NCBI RefSeq assembly: GCF_000817785.2 | Contig: NZ_JTCM02000009.1 | Span: forward strand, 33,395 to 97,394 | From: Hassallia byssoidea VB512170 | Lineage (GTDB): Bacteria > Cyanobacteriota > Cyanobacteriia > Cyanobacteriales > Nostocaceae | Length of the DNA: 64,000 nucleotides | Reading direction: 5' to 3' | Part shown: positions 18,013-27,606 of the stretch, in pieces | Position numbering within the stretch: position 1 is the stretch's first letter | Layout: every line of letters begins with the position of its first letter | The notes under the pieces: generated by a model | Told to the model about the DNA's origin: nothing | Seen by the model: the letters and a program-made list of their open reading frames with translations, nothing else | Databases searched by the model: none | Made by a program: the position numbers and the translations under genes

Positions 18013-18735
18013 TTATGCTACTAACCCGGAACGCAAAGCGCGAACTGCCGCTTGAGTACGGTCATCGGCGCAGAGTTTGTTTAAGATGTTGCGAACGTGG
18101 GTTTTAACTGTCCCAACTGTAATATAGAGTTTTTCGGCAATCTGCCCATTGCTACAACCTGCAACAATCAACTCTAGAATTTCTAATTCTCGTTGAGTTA
18201 GGGGGTAAGTTTCTAAAACTTGCTCGTATTCAGTCTCTAATGCTTCAATTTTGACGGTCTTTGGCTGACTTGCCTGTGGGTTCTCTTCTGGCAGACCTTG
18301 CCGCATTTGCCGCAATACGACGTTGGCGATCGCTGGATCGATCCACGAGTTACCTTCGTAAGTCGCTTGGATCGCTTCCATTAATCTATCAATGCTGGTA
18401 TCCTTCATGTAATATGAGTCTGCACCTGCCGCAAAAGCAGCTAGCACTGCATCCTCTGAATGTTCCATCGTCAAAATGAGGATCTTCGTTCCTTGGTCTG
18501 CTGTCTCTTCTTGGAAACTTCTAAACTTTCTCGTGAGTTCAATTCCATCCATGTCCGGCAAACCAATATCCACAACCGCGACATCCGGCTTACTGGCTTG
18601 CAAAAGTTTCAGTCCTTGGGTAGCATTTGGCGCTTCGCCAATCACTTCAAGCCCGCTATGAGACTGTAATGCCGCCCGTAGTCCCATTCTTGTTAAATCA
18701 TGGTCTTCAATGAGAACTATTTTTATTTCGCTCAT
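18013..18735 (-). CDS. NarL/FixJ-family response regulator
   Basis: A 240-residue regulator. The receiver domain (about 3-125) has the acidic pair (EDHD), phospho-acceptor Asp in VVDIGLPDMDG (about 56), Thr in LTMEH and Lys in YMKDT. A linker leads to a LuxR-type helix-turn-helix (about 172-236): LTQRELEILELIVAGCSNGQIAEKLYITVGTVKTHVRNIL. It binds DNA when phosphorylated. I start it at ATG 18735 (MSEIK); GTG at 18747 is a four-codon extension. The receiver carries an insertion-like FQEETADQG loop. It is divergent from the PAS histidine kinase at 19060, a plausible cognate partner. Confidence 0.95.
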   Translation of the reverse strand: MSEIKIVLIEDHDLTRMGLRAALQSHSGLEVIGEAPNATQGLKLLQASKPDVAVVDIGLPDMDGIELTRKFRSFQEETADQGTKILILTMEHSEDAVLAAFAAGADSYYMKDTSIDRLMEAIQATYEGNSWIDPAIANVVLRQMRQGLPEENPQASQPKTVKIEALETEYEQVLETYPLTQRELEILELIVAGCSNGQIAEKLYITVGTVKTHVRNILNKLCADDRTQAAVRALRSGLVA

Positions 18736-18747
18736 AGCTATACCCAC

Positions 18748-19059
18748 TTTTTCCTGATTATATATATTAATTTACGACCTTTTGCGATCAATTTATTTTA
18801 ATTTCAAAACTTAAGATAGATGATATTTTTACCAACATGCATCCACCGATAGAAATAATTAGTTTTTCTTTTTCTTCTTGCATCAAAGTAAAAATCTAGC
18901 CTGGGATATATAGCTATTTTACGAATAATTGCTCAATATTAAGACGAACTGAAATTTATACAGCTTCATGATGAATTCTAAACGACTAATTAATAATATT
19001 CAATAACAATGTTTGCAAAAGCTTTAAAATAATCTGAAAAAGTATGATTTTTCACCAAA
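18748..19059. other. Divergent promoter region of the signalling genes
   Basis: This 312-bp AT-rich gap separates the NarL-type regulator and the PAS kinase, which point away from each other. I see no clear operator, only several A/T-rich tracts. Confidence 0.4.
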
Positions 19060-20613
19060 ATGAACAAATCAGAGCCGGTGGAAGCAGATATACAAGCAAG
19101 TAAAGTATGCTTTCGTACCATTTTTGACCAGACTTCTCAATTTATCGGATTAATCAAACCGGATGGCACTGTTGTTGAAGTCAATCAGACGGTGTTAAAG
19201 TTTGCCGGACTCACCAGCGCAGAAGCGATCGGGCGTTTTTTTTGGGAAGTGCGTTGGTGGACGATTTCTCCGCAAACTCAAAGACAATTACGAGAAGCGA
19301 TCGCACTGGCAGCAACAGGAGAATTTGTCCGCTACGAAGTTGATATACTCGGTGCAGCCGATAACATCATAACCATCGACTTTTCGATTAAGCCGATAAA
19401 AAACGAAAGTGGGCAAGTAACTTTGTTAATCTCAGAAGGTAGAGATATTAGCGAAGCCAACGCAGAACTAAAGCAACGTGTCGCTAAAAAAAATGAAGCA
19501 CTACAAAAAAGTGAGCGTCGTTGGGAAACTTTAGCCAAAATTTCCCCTGTCGGCATCTACCGTACAGATTTATCAGGAAATTATCTTTATGTCAACGAGC
19601 GCTGGTGTGAAATTAGCGGAATTACATCAGAAAATGCTTTATTGAAAGGCTGGCGATGTACAATTCCCCCAGAAGACTTAGAGCGGATAGATTCTGAACT
19701 ACAACAAACAAGTCAAGATGCTTTGCCCTTTGAGTGTGAATTTCGCTTCATCCATGCAGATGGGAAAGTAAGTTGGGTGTTGTCGCAAGCAGTTGCAGAA
19801 ACTAAAGATGATGGTAAGATTGTTGGTTATGTTGGCACGGTAACAGACATTAGCGATCGCAAACAATCAGAATTAGCTCTTCAACAACGAGCTTCAGAAT
19901 TAACTAGTTTGACAACTATTTTGGCGCAAACAACTGCACTTTTACAAAAGCAAAATCAAGAACTTGACCAATTTGCTTATGTGGCGTCTCATGATTTGAA
20001 GGCACCTTTACGAGCGATCGCCAGTCTATCAGAATGGATTGAAGAAGACTTGGCAGATCAACTTCCCGAAGAAAATCGCCATCAAATGCATCTGTTGCGC
20101 GGAAGGGTGCAAAGAATGGAAGGACTGATCAACGGTTTATTAGAATATTCTCGCATTGGGCGCGTCCAAACAGAATCTTATGAAGTAAATGTTGGTGAAT
20201 TGATAAAGGAAGTGATTGATTTACTTGCACCACCGTTAACTTTCAACATCGAAGTTGCTGAAGGGATGCCCACTTTCAGAACGAAACGATTACCCTTACA
20301 ACAAGTATTTTCTAACTTAATTGGCAACGCAATCAAGTATCATCCGCGAATGGATGGTCACGTAAAAATTTATGTTGAAGAACGCTCATCGTATTACGAA
20401 TTTGCTGTAGCTGATGATGGTGCTGGTATTGCCCCAGAATATCACGAAAAGATTTTTGCAATCTTCCAAACTCTGCAATCCCGCGATCAAAAAGAAAGTA
20501 CTGGAATCGGTTTGGCGATTGTTAAAAAAATTGTGGAAACGCAAGGAGGTACGATTACTTTAAAGTCGCAAATAAATGCCGGAAGCACTTTTTGTTTTAC
20601 CTGGCAAAAGTAG
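19060..20613 (+). CDS. PAS-PAS sensor histidine kinase (phytochrome-type transmitter)
   Basis: A 517-residue soluble sensor kinase. PAS 1 spans about 15-135 and PAS 2 about 150-270 (both end in a PAC-like ISEGRDIS / VGTVTDIS), followed by a coiled region and a HisKA domain with the H-box FAYVASHDLKAPLRAI (about 307-322). The ATPase domain has N-box NLIGNAIKYH, G1 DDGAGI, and G2 STGIGLAIVKK. The H-box type (DLKAPLR) is that of cyanobacterial phytochrome-like kinases, whose partners are Rcp1-type receivers; one such receiver lies 368 bp downstream. The start codon ATG at 19060 gives a complete first PAS. Confidence 0.94.
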   Translation: MNKSEPVEADIQASKVCFRTIFDQTSQFIGLIKPDGTVVEVNQTVLKFAGLTSAEAIGRFFWEVRWWTISPQTQRQLREAIALAATGEFVRYEVDILGAADNIITIDFSIKPIKNESGQVTLLISEGRDISEANAELKQRVAKKNEALQKSERRWETLAKISPVGIYRTDLSGNYLYVNERWCEISGITSENALLKGWRCTIPPEDLERIDSELQQTSQDALPFECEFRFIHADGKVSWVLSQAVAETKDDGKIVGYVGTVTDISDRKQSELALQQRASELTSLTTILAQTTALLQKQNQELDQFAYVASHDLKAPLRAIASLSEWIEEDLADQLPEENRHQMHLLRGRVQRMEGLINGLLEYSRIGRVQTESYEVNVGELIKEVIDLLAPPLTFNIEVAEGMPTFRTKRLPLQQVFSNLIGNAIKYHPRMDGHVKIYVEERSSYYEFAVADDGAGIAPEYHEKIFAIFQTLQSRDQKESTGIGLAIVKKIVETQGGTITLKSQINAGSTFCFTWQK

Positions 20614-20643
20614 TAGAGACGTGGGCGTGCGGAACGTCTGTAC
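20613..20643. repeat. Copy of the AGACGTTCC-type palindrome
   Basis: A degenerate member of the family at 4972, 17941 and 52464 (GTAGAGACG ... CGTCTGTAC arms) directly follows the histidine kinase stop. The remaining gap to 20981 holds the promoter of the next gene; nothing else is recognisable. Confidence 0.6.
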
Positions 20644-20981
20644 AAAAGTTTGGAGTTTGGAGTTTTGACAACTTATTCGGAAATTTTTGAGGAAAACTGC
20701 TGAAAATTTCGATCAACAAAACTTTAAATCTAACTCTCACCAATGGCTGAGGACAGGCGATCGCTCGTTCATTTACAATGGGGTTGACCTTACAGGTTGC
20801 CGTATTTTATGATACGCTATTTCCAATCGCGATCAAAATAGATAATCATTCTCAGGGTCAGAATTGCTAATAGTTGTATTGTTTGCAGTAAACAGCGAAT
20901 AATTAACTATATCCTCCAAGGCGATTTATGGTAAATCTACTAAAGTATAATTTCTGACCTTGCTAATTTATATCCAAGGAA

Positions 20982-21413
20982 ATGCCAGAAAACGTGATTA
21001 ATATACTACTAGTGGAGGATGACGAAGTTGATGTAATGAATGTGCAGCGGGCATTCAAAAAAATTAATATCACTAACCCAGTTTACGTGGCGACAAATGG
21101 AATAGAAGCGCTCTCGATGCTACGAAGCAGTAACGGTGAACCACCGCAAGTCCCCGCTGCGCGACGCTTAATTTTATTGGATTTGAATATGCCGAAAATG
21201 GGCGGAATTGAATTTTTAGTTGAATTACGCTCTGACCCGGAATTGAAACCAACTCCAGTAGTTGTGATGACAACTTCCAACCAGGATCAAGATAGAGTGG
21301 AAGCATACAATTTAAATGTAGCTGGGTATATACTTAAACCTGTAACGTTTGGTAATTTTGTCGAATTAATGGCAACACTCAATAAATATTGGACATTATG
21401 TGAAATGCCATAA
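20982..21413 (+). CDS. Rcp1-like single-domain response regulator
   Basis: A 143-residue receiver with no output domain. It has the acidic pair EDDE (about 12-15), phospho-acceptor Asp in LLDLNMPKMGG (about 63), Thr in VVMTTS and Lys in YILKPV. The long alpha-4/beta-5 region and the PxxGFEF-like MGGIEFLVEL are those of the phytochrome partner Rcp1, which accepts phosphate from a DLKAPLR-type kinase such as the one just upstream. The start ATG 20982 has AAGGAAA about 6 nt before it. Confidence 0.94.
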   Translation: MPENVINILLVEDDEVDVMNVQRAFKKINITNPVYVATNGIEALSMLRSSNGEPPQVPAARRLILLDLNMPKMGGIEFLVELRSDPELKPTPVVVMTTSNQDQDRVEAYNLNVAGYILKPVTFGNFVELMATLNKYWTLCEMP

Positions 21414-21581
21414 AAAAAATTACCATTAGGTAGATTTTGGATTTAAGATTGGTTAAAAGTTAACAGTTATCAGTTTCTGCCAATGCAAAAATTTAAAATA
21501 TAAAAGATAAAATTCCCGTGATGGATTTGAAAAGAGAAATGTTATACATGAACCTTTATTTGAAAGCGATAACTCAAGCCG

Positions 21582-22919
21582 ATGGAAGAAACGCTCTCAA
21601 TTTTGCTAGTAGACGATGACATAGTGGATCGCATGGCTGTGCGTCGCGCTTTGACAAAAGCAGGTGTGCGGATGGAACTGTCGGAAGTAGAAGACTGTGA
21701 AAGTGCGTTAGCGAAGCTTACCGGAGGTATCGCTGCTTTAAACGATAATAGCTATGACTGCGTTTTCCTCGACTATCGTCTACCAGACCAAGATGGCTTA
21801 ACGCTGATCCAAAGAATACGAAAAGCAAAAATCAAAGTTCCCTTAGTAGTTCTCACAGCTCAAGGAGATGAGCAAATCGCTGTGGAACTGATGAAAGCTG
21901 GTGCTACAGATTATCTGTCTAAGTGTAGAGTATCCCCTGAAACGTTGGCGCAAGTTCTGCGAAATGCCATCCGGGTTTATCGCGCAGAAATGCAGGTAGC
22001 CTTGGCAGACAGACAGATCCGCGAAACTAACGAGGAACTGATTCGCAAAAACTATGAACTGGAAAAACAACGCCAACAAATTCAGTTACAAAACCTAAAG
22101 TTATTAGAAGCATCGCGGCTGAAAACTCAGTTTTTAGCCACAATATCTCATGAATTGCGGACACCCCTAAATGCCATCATCGGGTTTTCGCAATTATTGC
22201 TGCGTCCCAAGGCTGGGGAACTTACGCTTGGGCAAAAAGATATGGTGCAGCGAATCTTAAATAATGGTAAAAATTTACTGGTGCTGCTGAACGAAGTTCT
22301 CGATTTTTCCCATTTAGAAGCTGGAGGGATACAGTTAAAGCCAGGAATCTTTGATTTATCAAAGATAGTTAATGCCACAGTCGCAGAAATGCGTTCTCTC
22401 GCAGAAGCCAAAAAACTAACGGTGCTGGTTCAAAATCAGTTGCAAAACCCGATGGTATTTAATGACTGTTTGCGCGTGCGACAAATTATCACGAATTTGC
22501 TTTCAAATGCGATTAAATTTACAGAATCTGGCAATATTTGGATCGATATTAAAGAAATAGGACAAAATCAAATAGCGATCGCCATTCGCGATACAGGTAT
22601 TGGTATCGCTGCCGAAGATTTAAATCATATTTTTGAAGCATTTCGGCAAGTCGATCAATCCACCACTCGCAAATATCCCGGCACAGGTCTGGGTTTGGCA
22701 ATTATAGATTCGCTGGTGCAAATGATGGACGGCAAAATCATTATTGAAAGTCAGTTGGGTCATGGTTCAATGTTTCGCATTGAAATACCACGTCAAATAT
22801 CATTATTGAACAAAGACGAAAATCCCACAGAACCGAGATTAAATAGTCAAAATAACCAAAATTACCAGTATCCTCCGCAAAACGAAACTTCGCTGAGATA
22901 CCGAAACCAAAAACTCTAA
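21582..22919 (+). CDS. Receiver-histidine kinase fusion (REC-HisKA-HATPase)
   Basis: A 445-residue protein. An N-terminal receiver (about 5-125) has Asp in VFLDYRLPDQDG, Thr in VVLTAQG and Lys in YLSKCRV. A coiled-coil linker (about 130-180) leads to a HisKA domain with FLATISHELRTPLNAIIGFSQLL (His about 191). The ATPase domain has NLLSNAIKF, DTGIGI and GTGLGLAI. The receiver suggests it is controlled by phosphotransfer from another kinase, perhaps through the Rcp1-like protein or the PAS kinase, and passes a signal on. It is followed 27 bp later by another REC-kinase gene, so the two probably form an operon. Confidence 0.93.
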   Translation: MEETLSILLVDDDIVDRMAVRRALTKAGVRMELSEVEDCESALAKLTGGIAALNDNSYDCVFLDYRLPDQDGLTLIQRIRKAKIKVPLVVLTAQGDEQIAVELMKAGATDYLSKCRVSPETLAQVLRNAIRVYRAEMQVALADRQIRETNEELIRKNYELEKQRQQIQLQNLKLLEASRLKTQFLATISHELRTPLNAIIGFSQLLLRPKAGELTLGQKDMVQRILNNGKNLLVLLNEVLDFSHLEAGGIQLKPGIFDLSKIVNATVAEMRSLAEAKKLTVLVQNQLQNPMVFNDCLRVRQIITNLLSNAIKFTESGNIWIDIKEIGQNQIAIAIRDTGIGIAAEDLNHIFEAFRQVDQSTTRKYPGTGLGLAIIDSLVQMMDGKIIIESQLGHGSMFRIEIPRQISLLNKDENPTEPRLNSQNNQNYQYPPQNETSLRYRNQKL

Positions 22920-22945
22920 AATTCCTTTAAAAAAGCCGATAAGTC

Positions 22946-24079
22946 ATGTCTGTTGTTGAAACTTTAAAAATTGACCGTATTCTCGCTGTTGATGATACTC
23001 CAGATAATCTCATCCTCGTTCAGACGATTTTAGAAAGTGAAGGATTTGAGATGGATTTAGTCGCAGATGGGATGACTGCTTTGCAGCAAATTACAGAATC
23101 ACCACCAGATTTGATTTTGCTCGATGTGATGATGCCGGGAATAGATGGATATGAAGTCACACGACGCATACGTAGTAACACGGGATTGCCTTATATTCCG
23201 ATTCTGCTAATTACAGCTTTTACAGAATCTAGCGTTGTTGAAGGTTTGGATGCGGGAGCGGATGATTTTATTAGAAAACCATTTGATACAGATGAGCTAC
23301 TGGCAAGAGTGCGATCGCTTCTACGTCTAAAACACAGTCTTGACGAACAACAAAAAATGGCACGTCAGCGAGAAGACTTTGTTTCGCGGATGACGCATGA
23401 TTTGCGAACTCCGTTAGTAGCATCGGATCGAATGTTGAATTTATTTCAACAAGAGATTTTCTGCAAGATTTCCCCAGAAATGAAACAAGCGATCGCTGTG
23501 ATGATTCGCAGCAACCATAACTTGACGCAGATGGTGAACAATCTGCTAGAAGTTTATCGGATTGAGGCTGGTAAAAAGACCTTGAATTCCGAAATTTGCA
23601 ATTTACCAGAAATGCTAACTGAAGTAGTTGAAGAATTAAATCCAATTGCTAACGATAAAGGCTTAACTTTAAAAATAGATACTAGCGCTTTGGAAAAAGT
23701 CAGTGAAAATGCTGGTATAGTTACAGGCGATCGCTTAGAATTGCGGCGCGTTTTCAGCAACTTAATCGGTAACGCCATCAAGTTTACAGATTCAGGAGGG
23801 ATAGAAACTCGCATTTTTGAATCCGCACAGAATAACGGTAAAAATTTGGTAACAATTGAAATAGAAGATACCGGCTATGGGATAGCTGCCGAAGACCAAA
23901 CAACAATTTTCGAGCGCTTTCGACAAGGTAGAAATAAACGCGCCGGTAGCGGTTTGGGACTGCATTTATCCCGTCTGATTGTCGAAGCACATGGGGGAAC
24001 GATTGAGCTTTTCTCTGAAGTAGGTAAGGGTAGTGTATTTACTGTGCGCTTACCAAAGCAAAGTCAATTGAGCAATTAG
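22946..24079 (+). CDS. Receiver-histidine kinase fusion (REC-HisKA-HATPase)
   Basis: A 377-residue protein with the same layout as its upstream neighbour but a different receiver: Asp in LILLDVMMPGIDGYE, Thr in LLITAF, Lys in FIRKPF. The H-box is FVSRMTHDLRTPLVAS and the ATPase domain has NLIGNAIKF, DTGYGI and GSGLGLHLSR. The two proteins differ enough to be ancient paralogues and not a recent duplication. The start at 22946 (MSVVETLK) lies 26 nt behind the previous stop. A similar receiver-kinase order is common in cyanobacterial phytochrome signalling clusters. Confidence 0.93.
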   Translation: MSVVETLKIDRILAVDDTPDNLILVQTILESEGFEMDLVADGMTALQQITESPPDLILLDVMMPGIDGYEVTRRIRSNTGLPYIPILLITAFTESSVVEGLDAGADDFIRKPFDTDELLARVRSLLRLKHSLDEQQKMARQREDFVSRMTHDLRTPLVASDRMLNLFQQEIFCKISPEMKQAIAVMIRSNHNLTQMVNNLLEVYRIEAGKKTLNSEICNLPEMLTEVVEELNPIANDKGLTLKIDTSALEKVSENAGIVTGDRLELRRVFSNLIGNAIKFTDSGGIETRIFESAQNNGKNLVTIEIEDTGYGIAAEDQTTIFERFRQGRNKRAGSGLGLHLSRLIVEAHGGTIELFSEVGKGSVFTVRLPKQSQLSN

Positions 24080-24339
24080 CCATTAGCTATATCTAAAATT
24101 ACCAATCGAATAAACCAGGAGACGGATAAAAAACGAGTGAGAAATACTACATTTGGATGCTGACTTTTGGCAGTGGCTATTACTATAATGACGACAGTTG
24201 CAACTGAAGTTCTCAATTTAATTACATCGTAAGAGTCCACTACTGCTGATAACTCAGAAAGTAATCAATAATTAATAAAAGTAGATTACAATACTTTTTG
24301 GCTTAACGGTAGTTGTCTAAATCTACAGTAAAACAACAC
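24080..24339. other. Intergenic region before the DUF2294 gene
   Basis: The 260-bp stretch holds no gene. It lies between same-strand genes and probably contains a promoter, but no clear -10/-35 pair stands out. Confidence 0.35.
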
Positions 24340-24777
24340 ATGACGACAACATCAACCCCAACCCGCGGACAAATTCAAAGAACACTCGCGCAGCGTATCC
24401 AAGCTTTGTACCGTGACCAACTAGGACATCAGCCGAGTAAAGTTACCTGTCAATTATCCGATAGCAATCTTACCATCATCCTGGAAAATTCCATCACTCA
24501 ACCAGAGCAGTTACTAGCGCAAACCGGTCGAATTGAACTTGCAGAACAAGTACGAGCTGATTTAGATGAAGCAATTCAACCTCAACTCAAAACAGTAATT
24601 GAAGATATATTAAATGTCCAGGTAGTTGAACTACTTAGCGATGCCACACTAGAGACAGGACGCACAGGAATTATAGCTTTACTCACCGATACCCCAAATA
24701 TTCGCAATTCCCCTTTAGCTTCCAAGACTAAAAAAAAGACAACAGATAAAAGCGATAGTGACACATCTGGCGAATAA
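24340..24777 (+). CDS. DUF2294 (MpsC-like) family protein
   Basis: A 145-residue protein. The family core is TRGQIQRTLAQRIQALYRDQLGHQPSKVTCQL followed by LLSDATLETGRTGIIALLT, both typical of DUF2294; a member in staphylococci (MpsC) works with a membrane-potential-generating sodium system, but cyanobacterial members have no known role. The tail is Lys/Asp-rich and disordered. I start it at ATG 24340 (MTTTSTPTRG); a TTG-initiated frame at 24313 adds nine residues. It ends 1 nt before the converging receiver gene. Its place at the end of a signalling cluster hints at a role in signal output, by context only. Confidence 0.85.
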   Translation: MTTTSTPTRGQIQRTLAQRIQALYRDQLGHQPSKVTCQLSDSNLTIILENSITQPEQLLAQTGRIELAEQVRADLDEAIQPQLKTVIEDILNVQVVELLSDATLETGRTGIIALLTDTPNIRNSPLASKTKKKTTDKSDSDTSGE

Positions 24778-24778
24778 A

Positions 24779-25231
24779 CTATTGCTGTAGGTCAAAACAA
24801 AATTCCGGATTTAGCTTTTTACCCAAGACTTTGCAAATCAGCGCTTCTAGGTCTTCAATCATGTAAGGCTTGCTGATATAATCATCAAAGCCTGCCATGA
24901 GGATGCGTTCTCGTTCCTCCGGGCTTGCTAAAGCTGTAACTGCTATCACCGGAATTTTACAAGTTAGCGGTTCATTTTTCAGATAATGTACTACATCGAT
25001 ACCACTCAAACCAGGTAACAAAATATCCATCAGTATCAAGTCTGGTTGATACTCTTTGGCTATAAGTAGCGTTGAAGAACTGTCTGTTTGACAAATGAGT
25101 TTACAACCAAGTGACTCCAGGGTATAGCTAATCAGCATTAAATTATCATCGTTGTCTTCCACCGCCAAAACCAAAGGCTGCGGATAGTTGGGCTTCTTTT
25201 CTTCACTAATGAAAGAACGTGCCAAATCCAT
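24779..25231 (-). CDS. Single-domain response regulator (CheY-like)
   Basis: A 150-residue receiver with no output domain. It has the acidic pair VEDNDDN (about 24-30), phospho-acceptor Asp in LILMDILLPGLSG (about 73), Thr in AVTALA and Lys in YISKPY. The type (LALVVEDNDDNLML ... DYISKPY) is that of receivers linked to hybrid-kinase phosphorelays. It converges with DUF2294, with stops 1 nt apart, so transcription of one gene runs into the antisense of the other. Confidence 0.93.
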   Translation of the reverse strand: MDLARSFISEEKKPNYPQPLVLAVEDNDDNLMLISYTLESLGCKLICQTDSSSTLLIAKEYQPDLILMDILLPGLSGIDVVHYLKNEPLTCKIPVIAVTALASPEERERILMAGFDDYISKPYMIEDLEALICKVLGKKLNPEFCFDLQQ

Positions 25232-25950
25232 ATCTTCTCCAGAAGATGATATTGAACATCGTAGTTATAACAGACAACAGCGGAGGCATCAAGAGAGCGG
25301 TTCTAAAACGCTCATTCAAGACTGGCTCTTGTTTCGACCTTCAAAGTTGATAATCTTTGCTCACTCAACACATCCACGAGGAAAGAATATATCTAACTGA
25401 CAAAGCGATCGGACACTTCTTGATTATATGAGATAAATGTAAAGAATGATAGCACTCAGGTGAGAAAACGTTAATAAATTTAATTATAATTTTACATTAT
25501 ACCACTTTATTACATTTTTATCAAAGAAAATTAACCTACTTTGTAGTCAGGACTGAAGTCCTTATTTCTTCTTTGCTGCGATACCAGCTTGTAAAAATTA
25601 CCATCCACCCCCTTGACAATTGTGTAGTATAAATGTAGTATAAAGATAGCGATAAACAAAAGCATCATATATTTCTAAGTTAGACAAAAGCCACATAACT
25701 GGTAAGCGATCGCAGATATAAGGAAATTTCCGAAAAACTGGGTAAAGAAAACCTTTATCCTTGTGCTTGGTGAATGTTCCTTTCTAAAAATGCTGTCGTA
25801 ATAGTGCCAGATATGATAACAGTATAGGCAAATACTATTTTTATAAATTAAAGCTGTACTGACCAAATTGGCAGTTATCGCTGCACCGCAATTAAAGAAT
25901 AAAAAAAATTTGACTTATTCTACTTGCGTCTTTAAATAGGAGGCAAAATC
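25232..25950. other. 700-bp intergenic region upstream of the RNA-repair-like genes
   Basis: No convincing gene. 25545-25562 has a partial copy of the GTAGTCAGGACT hairpin repeat. 25613-25618 is a TTGACA with TAGTAT 17 nt downstream and a duplicated TGTAGTATAAA motif (25623-25633 and 25634-25644), a possible forward promoter for the EF-Ts gene. The 63-codon reverse frame at 25675-25866 has no support. Confidence 0.45.
25613..25641 (+). promoter_or_regulatory. Possible promoter upstream of the EF-Ts paralogue
   Basis: TTGACA (25613-25618) is a perfect -35 box. TAGTAT begins after a 17-bp spacer at 25636 and is a moderate -10 box. The start codon is about 310 bp away, leaving a long leader. 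Inference from motif only. Confidence 0.3.
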
Positions 25951-26553
25951 ATGGAAATATCTGCAAAACTTGTCAAAGAACTGCGGGAAAAAACTGGCGC
26001 GGGGATGATGAGTTGTAAAAAAGCGCTGACAGAATGTAATGGTGATATGAATCAAGCGATCGCCTGGTTGCGGCAAAAAAGTATGATATCTACTATCACA
26101 AATCGCATTGCAGCAGAAGGACTGATTGAAAGCTACATTCACACTGGTGGTAAAGTCGGTGTGCTGGTAGAAGTGAATTGCGAAACTGATTTTGTTAGTC
26201 GCAGTCTGGAATTTCAAATCTTGGCAAAAAACATCGCCATGCAAATTGCGGCTTGTCCAAATATTGAGTACGTGAACATAACAGATATTCCCGTTGAAGT
26301 TGTCGATAAAGAAAAAAAAATCGAAATGGGACGGGATGACTTGGCTAATAAACCAGAAAATATCAAAGCCAAAATTATTCAAGGACGGATTGAAAAACGT
26401 CTCAAAGAAATGTCTTTGATGAATCAGCCTTATATCCGTGACCAAAATATCACGGTAGAAGAACTGGTGAAACAATCTATATCTAAGTTTGGTGAAAATA
26501 TCCAAGTTTGTCGTTTTGTTCGCTTTCTGCTAGGCGAAAAAATTGAAAAGTAA
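25951..26553 (+). CDS. tsf: Divergent elongation factor Ts paralogue
   Basis: A 200-residue protein with the complete short EF-Ts architecture: an N-terminal UBA-like domain ([38 protein letters not shown]) and a core with the signature [12 protein letters not shown] (about 71-82), plus the end [26 protein letters not shown]-Ts regenerates EF-Tu-GTP during translation. The core has non-standard substitutions ([20 protein letters not shown]) where housekeeping proteins are highly conserved, and the gene does not follow rpsB, so it is probably a second, specialised copy; a housekeeping tsf should exist elsewhere. AGGAGG lies 8 nt before ATG. The RNA ligase gene starts 60 bp downstream, which makes an operon likely. 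Confidence 0.92.
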   Translation: MEISAKLVKELREKTGAGMMSCKKALTECNGDMNQAIAWLRQKSMISTITNRIAAEGLIESYIHTGGKVGVLVEVNCETDFVSRSLEFQILAKNIAMQIAACPNIEYVNITDIPVEVVDKEKKIEMGRDDLANKPENIKAKIIQGRIEKRLKEMSLMNQPYIRDQNITVEELVKQSISKFGENIQVCRFVRFLLGEKIEK

Positions 26554-26613
26554 TACTGCGATGATTTAGTAGGGTGGGATTTTCTCACTCTGCTTTCAAC
26601 CATGAGGTGAACC

Positions 26614-27606
26614 ATGAGCATATTTAAAGTTGAAGTAGTCAAAATAAGCAGCGTTAATCCTCACCCCAATGCTGATAGGCTAGATATTGCTGTGGTTGAA
26701 AATATGGCGTATCAAGTTATCACCGCCAAAGGTAACTTGAAGATTGGAGATTTAGCATTTTACTTTCCGATTGATAGCGTAATTCCAGAGCGTTTTATCG
26801 ATGAATTTGGCATTCGCAACTACTACTCTAAAAAACTGCGTGCGGCTAAATTGCGAGGAATTTTTTCGGAAGGTTTGCTGATTCCAGTAGGTGAGAACTT
26901 TACAGTTAACGTTGGAGATGATTACACCGAGTATTTTGGTGTAACTAAATACGAATACCCAATTCCTCGCGGAATGAGTGGGGAAATGGAAAACCATATT
27001 GGACACTATAAATTCCCCAGTCCAGAGAATTTAAAGCGTTACAAAGATGTGTTGATAGAAGGTGAAGAAGTAGTAGTCACAGAAAAGCTACACGGAACTA
27101 ACTTCACCGTCTTAGTTGATGCTGAAGGCATCATAAAAATTGGCAGTCACAATTACTTTTGGAAAAACAGCGAAGCGAATAAAACTCTAGTTTACATCAG
27201 AGCATACAACGAAAATGAAGCTTTGCAGAAATTACCGCCAAATACTCAAGTTTTTGGGGAAATCTACGGCGTACAAGATATTAAATATGGCTTGAATAAT
27301 GGCAAAATTAAAATTGCTTTATTTGCTGTACGTCGTGATGGAAAATTCCTAAATTACAATGAGTTTGTGGATTTTTGTGAAGAATTTAATCTACCGCGAG
27401 TGCCTTTACTTTATATTGGTGCTTACAGTTGGCAGGCGGTGTCTCAGTTCAATAATGCTGATAGTGTCACAAGTCCAACTTGCATGATGGAAGGTGTTGT
27501 TGTACAACCAATAGTTGAGAGAACGCATCCGGAAATAGGTAGAGTAGTGCTGAAATTGATAAGCGATCGCTATCTACTTCGTCAAGATGGAACTGAACTA
27601 CATTAA
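26614..27606 (+). CDS. RNA ligase of the DraRnl (Rnl5) type
   Basis: A 330-residue ATP-dependent RNA ligase. An N-terminal OB-like domain (about 1-110, with NPHPNADRLDIAVV reminiscent of tRNA-binding OB folds) precedes the nucleotidyltransferase domain. Motif I is EKLHGTNF, with adenylation Lys at 158; motif III is VFGEIYG (about 215-221), motif IV MEGVVVQP, motif V VLKLISDRYL. This is the layout of Deinococcus DraRnl, which seals nicks with a 3'-OH RNA end on a bridging template. The C-terminus is short, so no extra domain is present. ATG 26614 has GAGGTGA about 5 nt before it. Partners by position: EF-Ts paralogue upstream, AAA+ ATPase downstream. Confidence 0.9.
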   Translation: MSIFKVEVVKISSVNPHPNADRLDIAVVENMAYQVITAKGNLKIGDLAFYFPIDSVIPERFIDEFGIRNYYSKKLRAAKLRGIFSEGLLIPVGENFTVNVGDDYTEYFGVTKYEYPIPRGMSGEMENHIGHYKFPSPENLKRYKDVLIEGEEVVVTEKLHGTNFTVLVDAEGIIKIGSHNYFWKNSEANKTLVYIRAYNENEALQKLPPNTQVFGEIYGVQDIKYGLNNGKIKIALFAVRRDGKFLNYNEFVDFCEEFNLPRVPLLYIGAYSWQAVSQFNNADSVTSPTCMMEGVVVQPIVERTHPEIGRVVLKLISDRYLLRQDGTELH

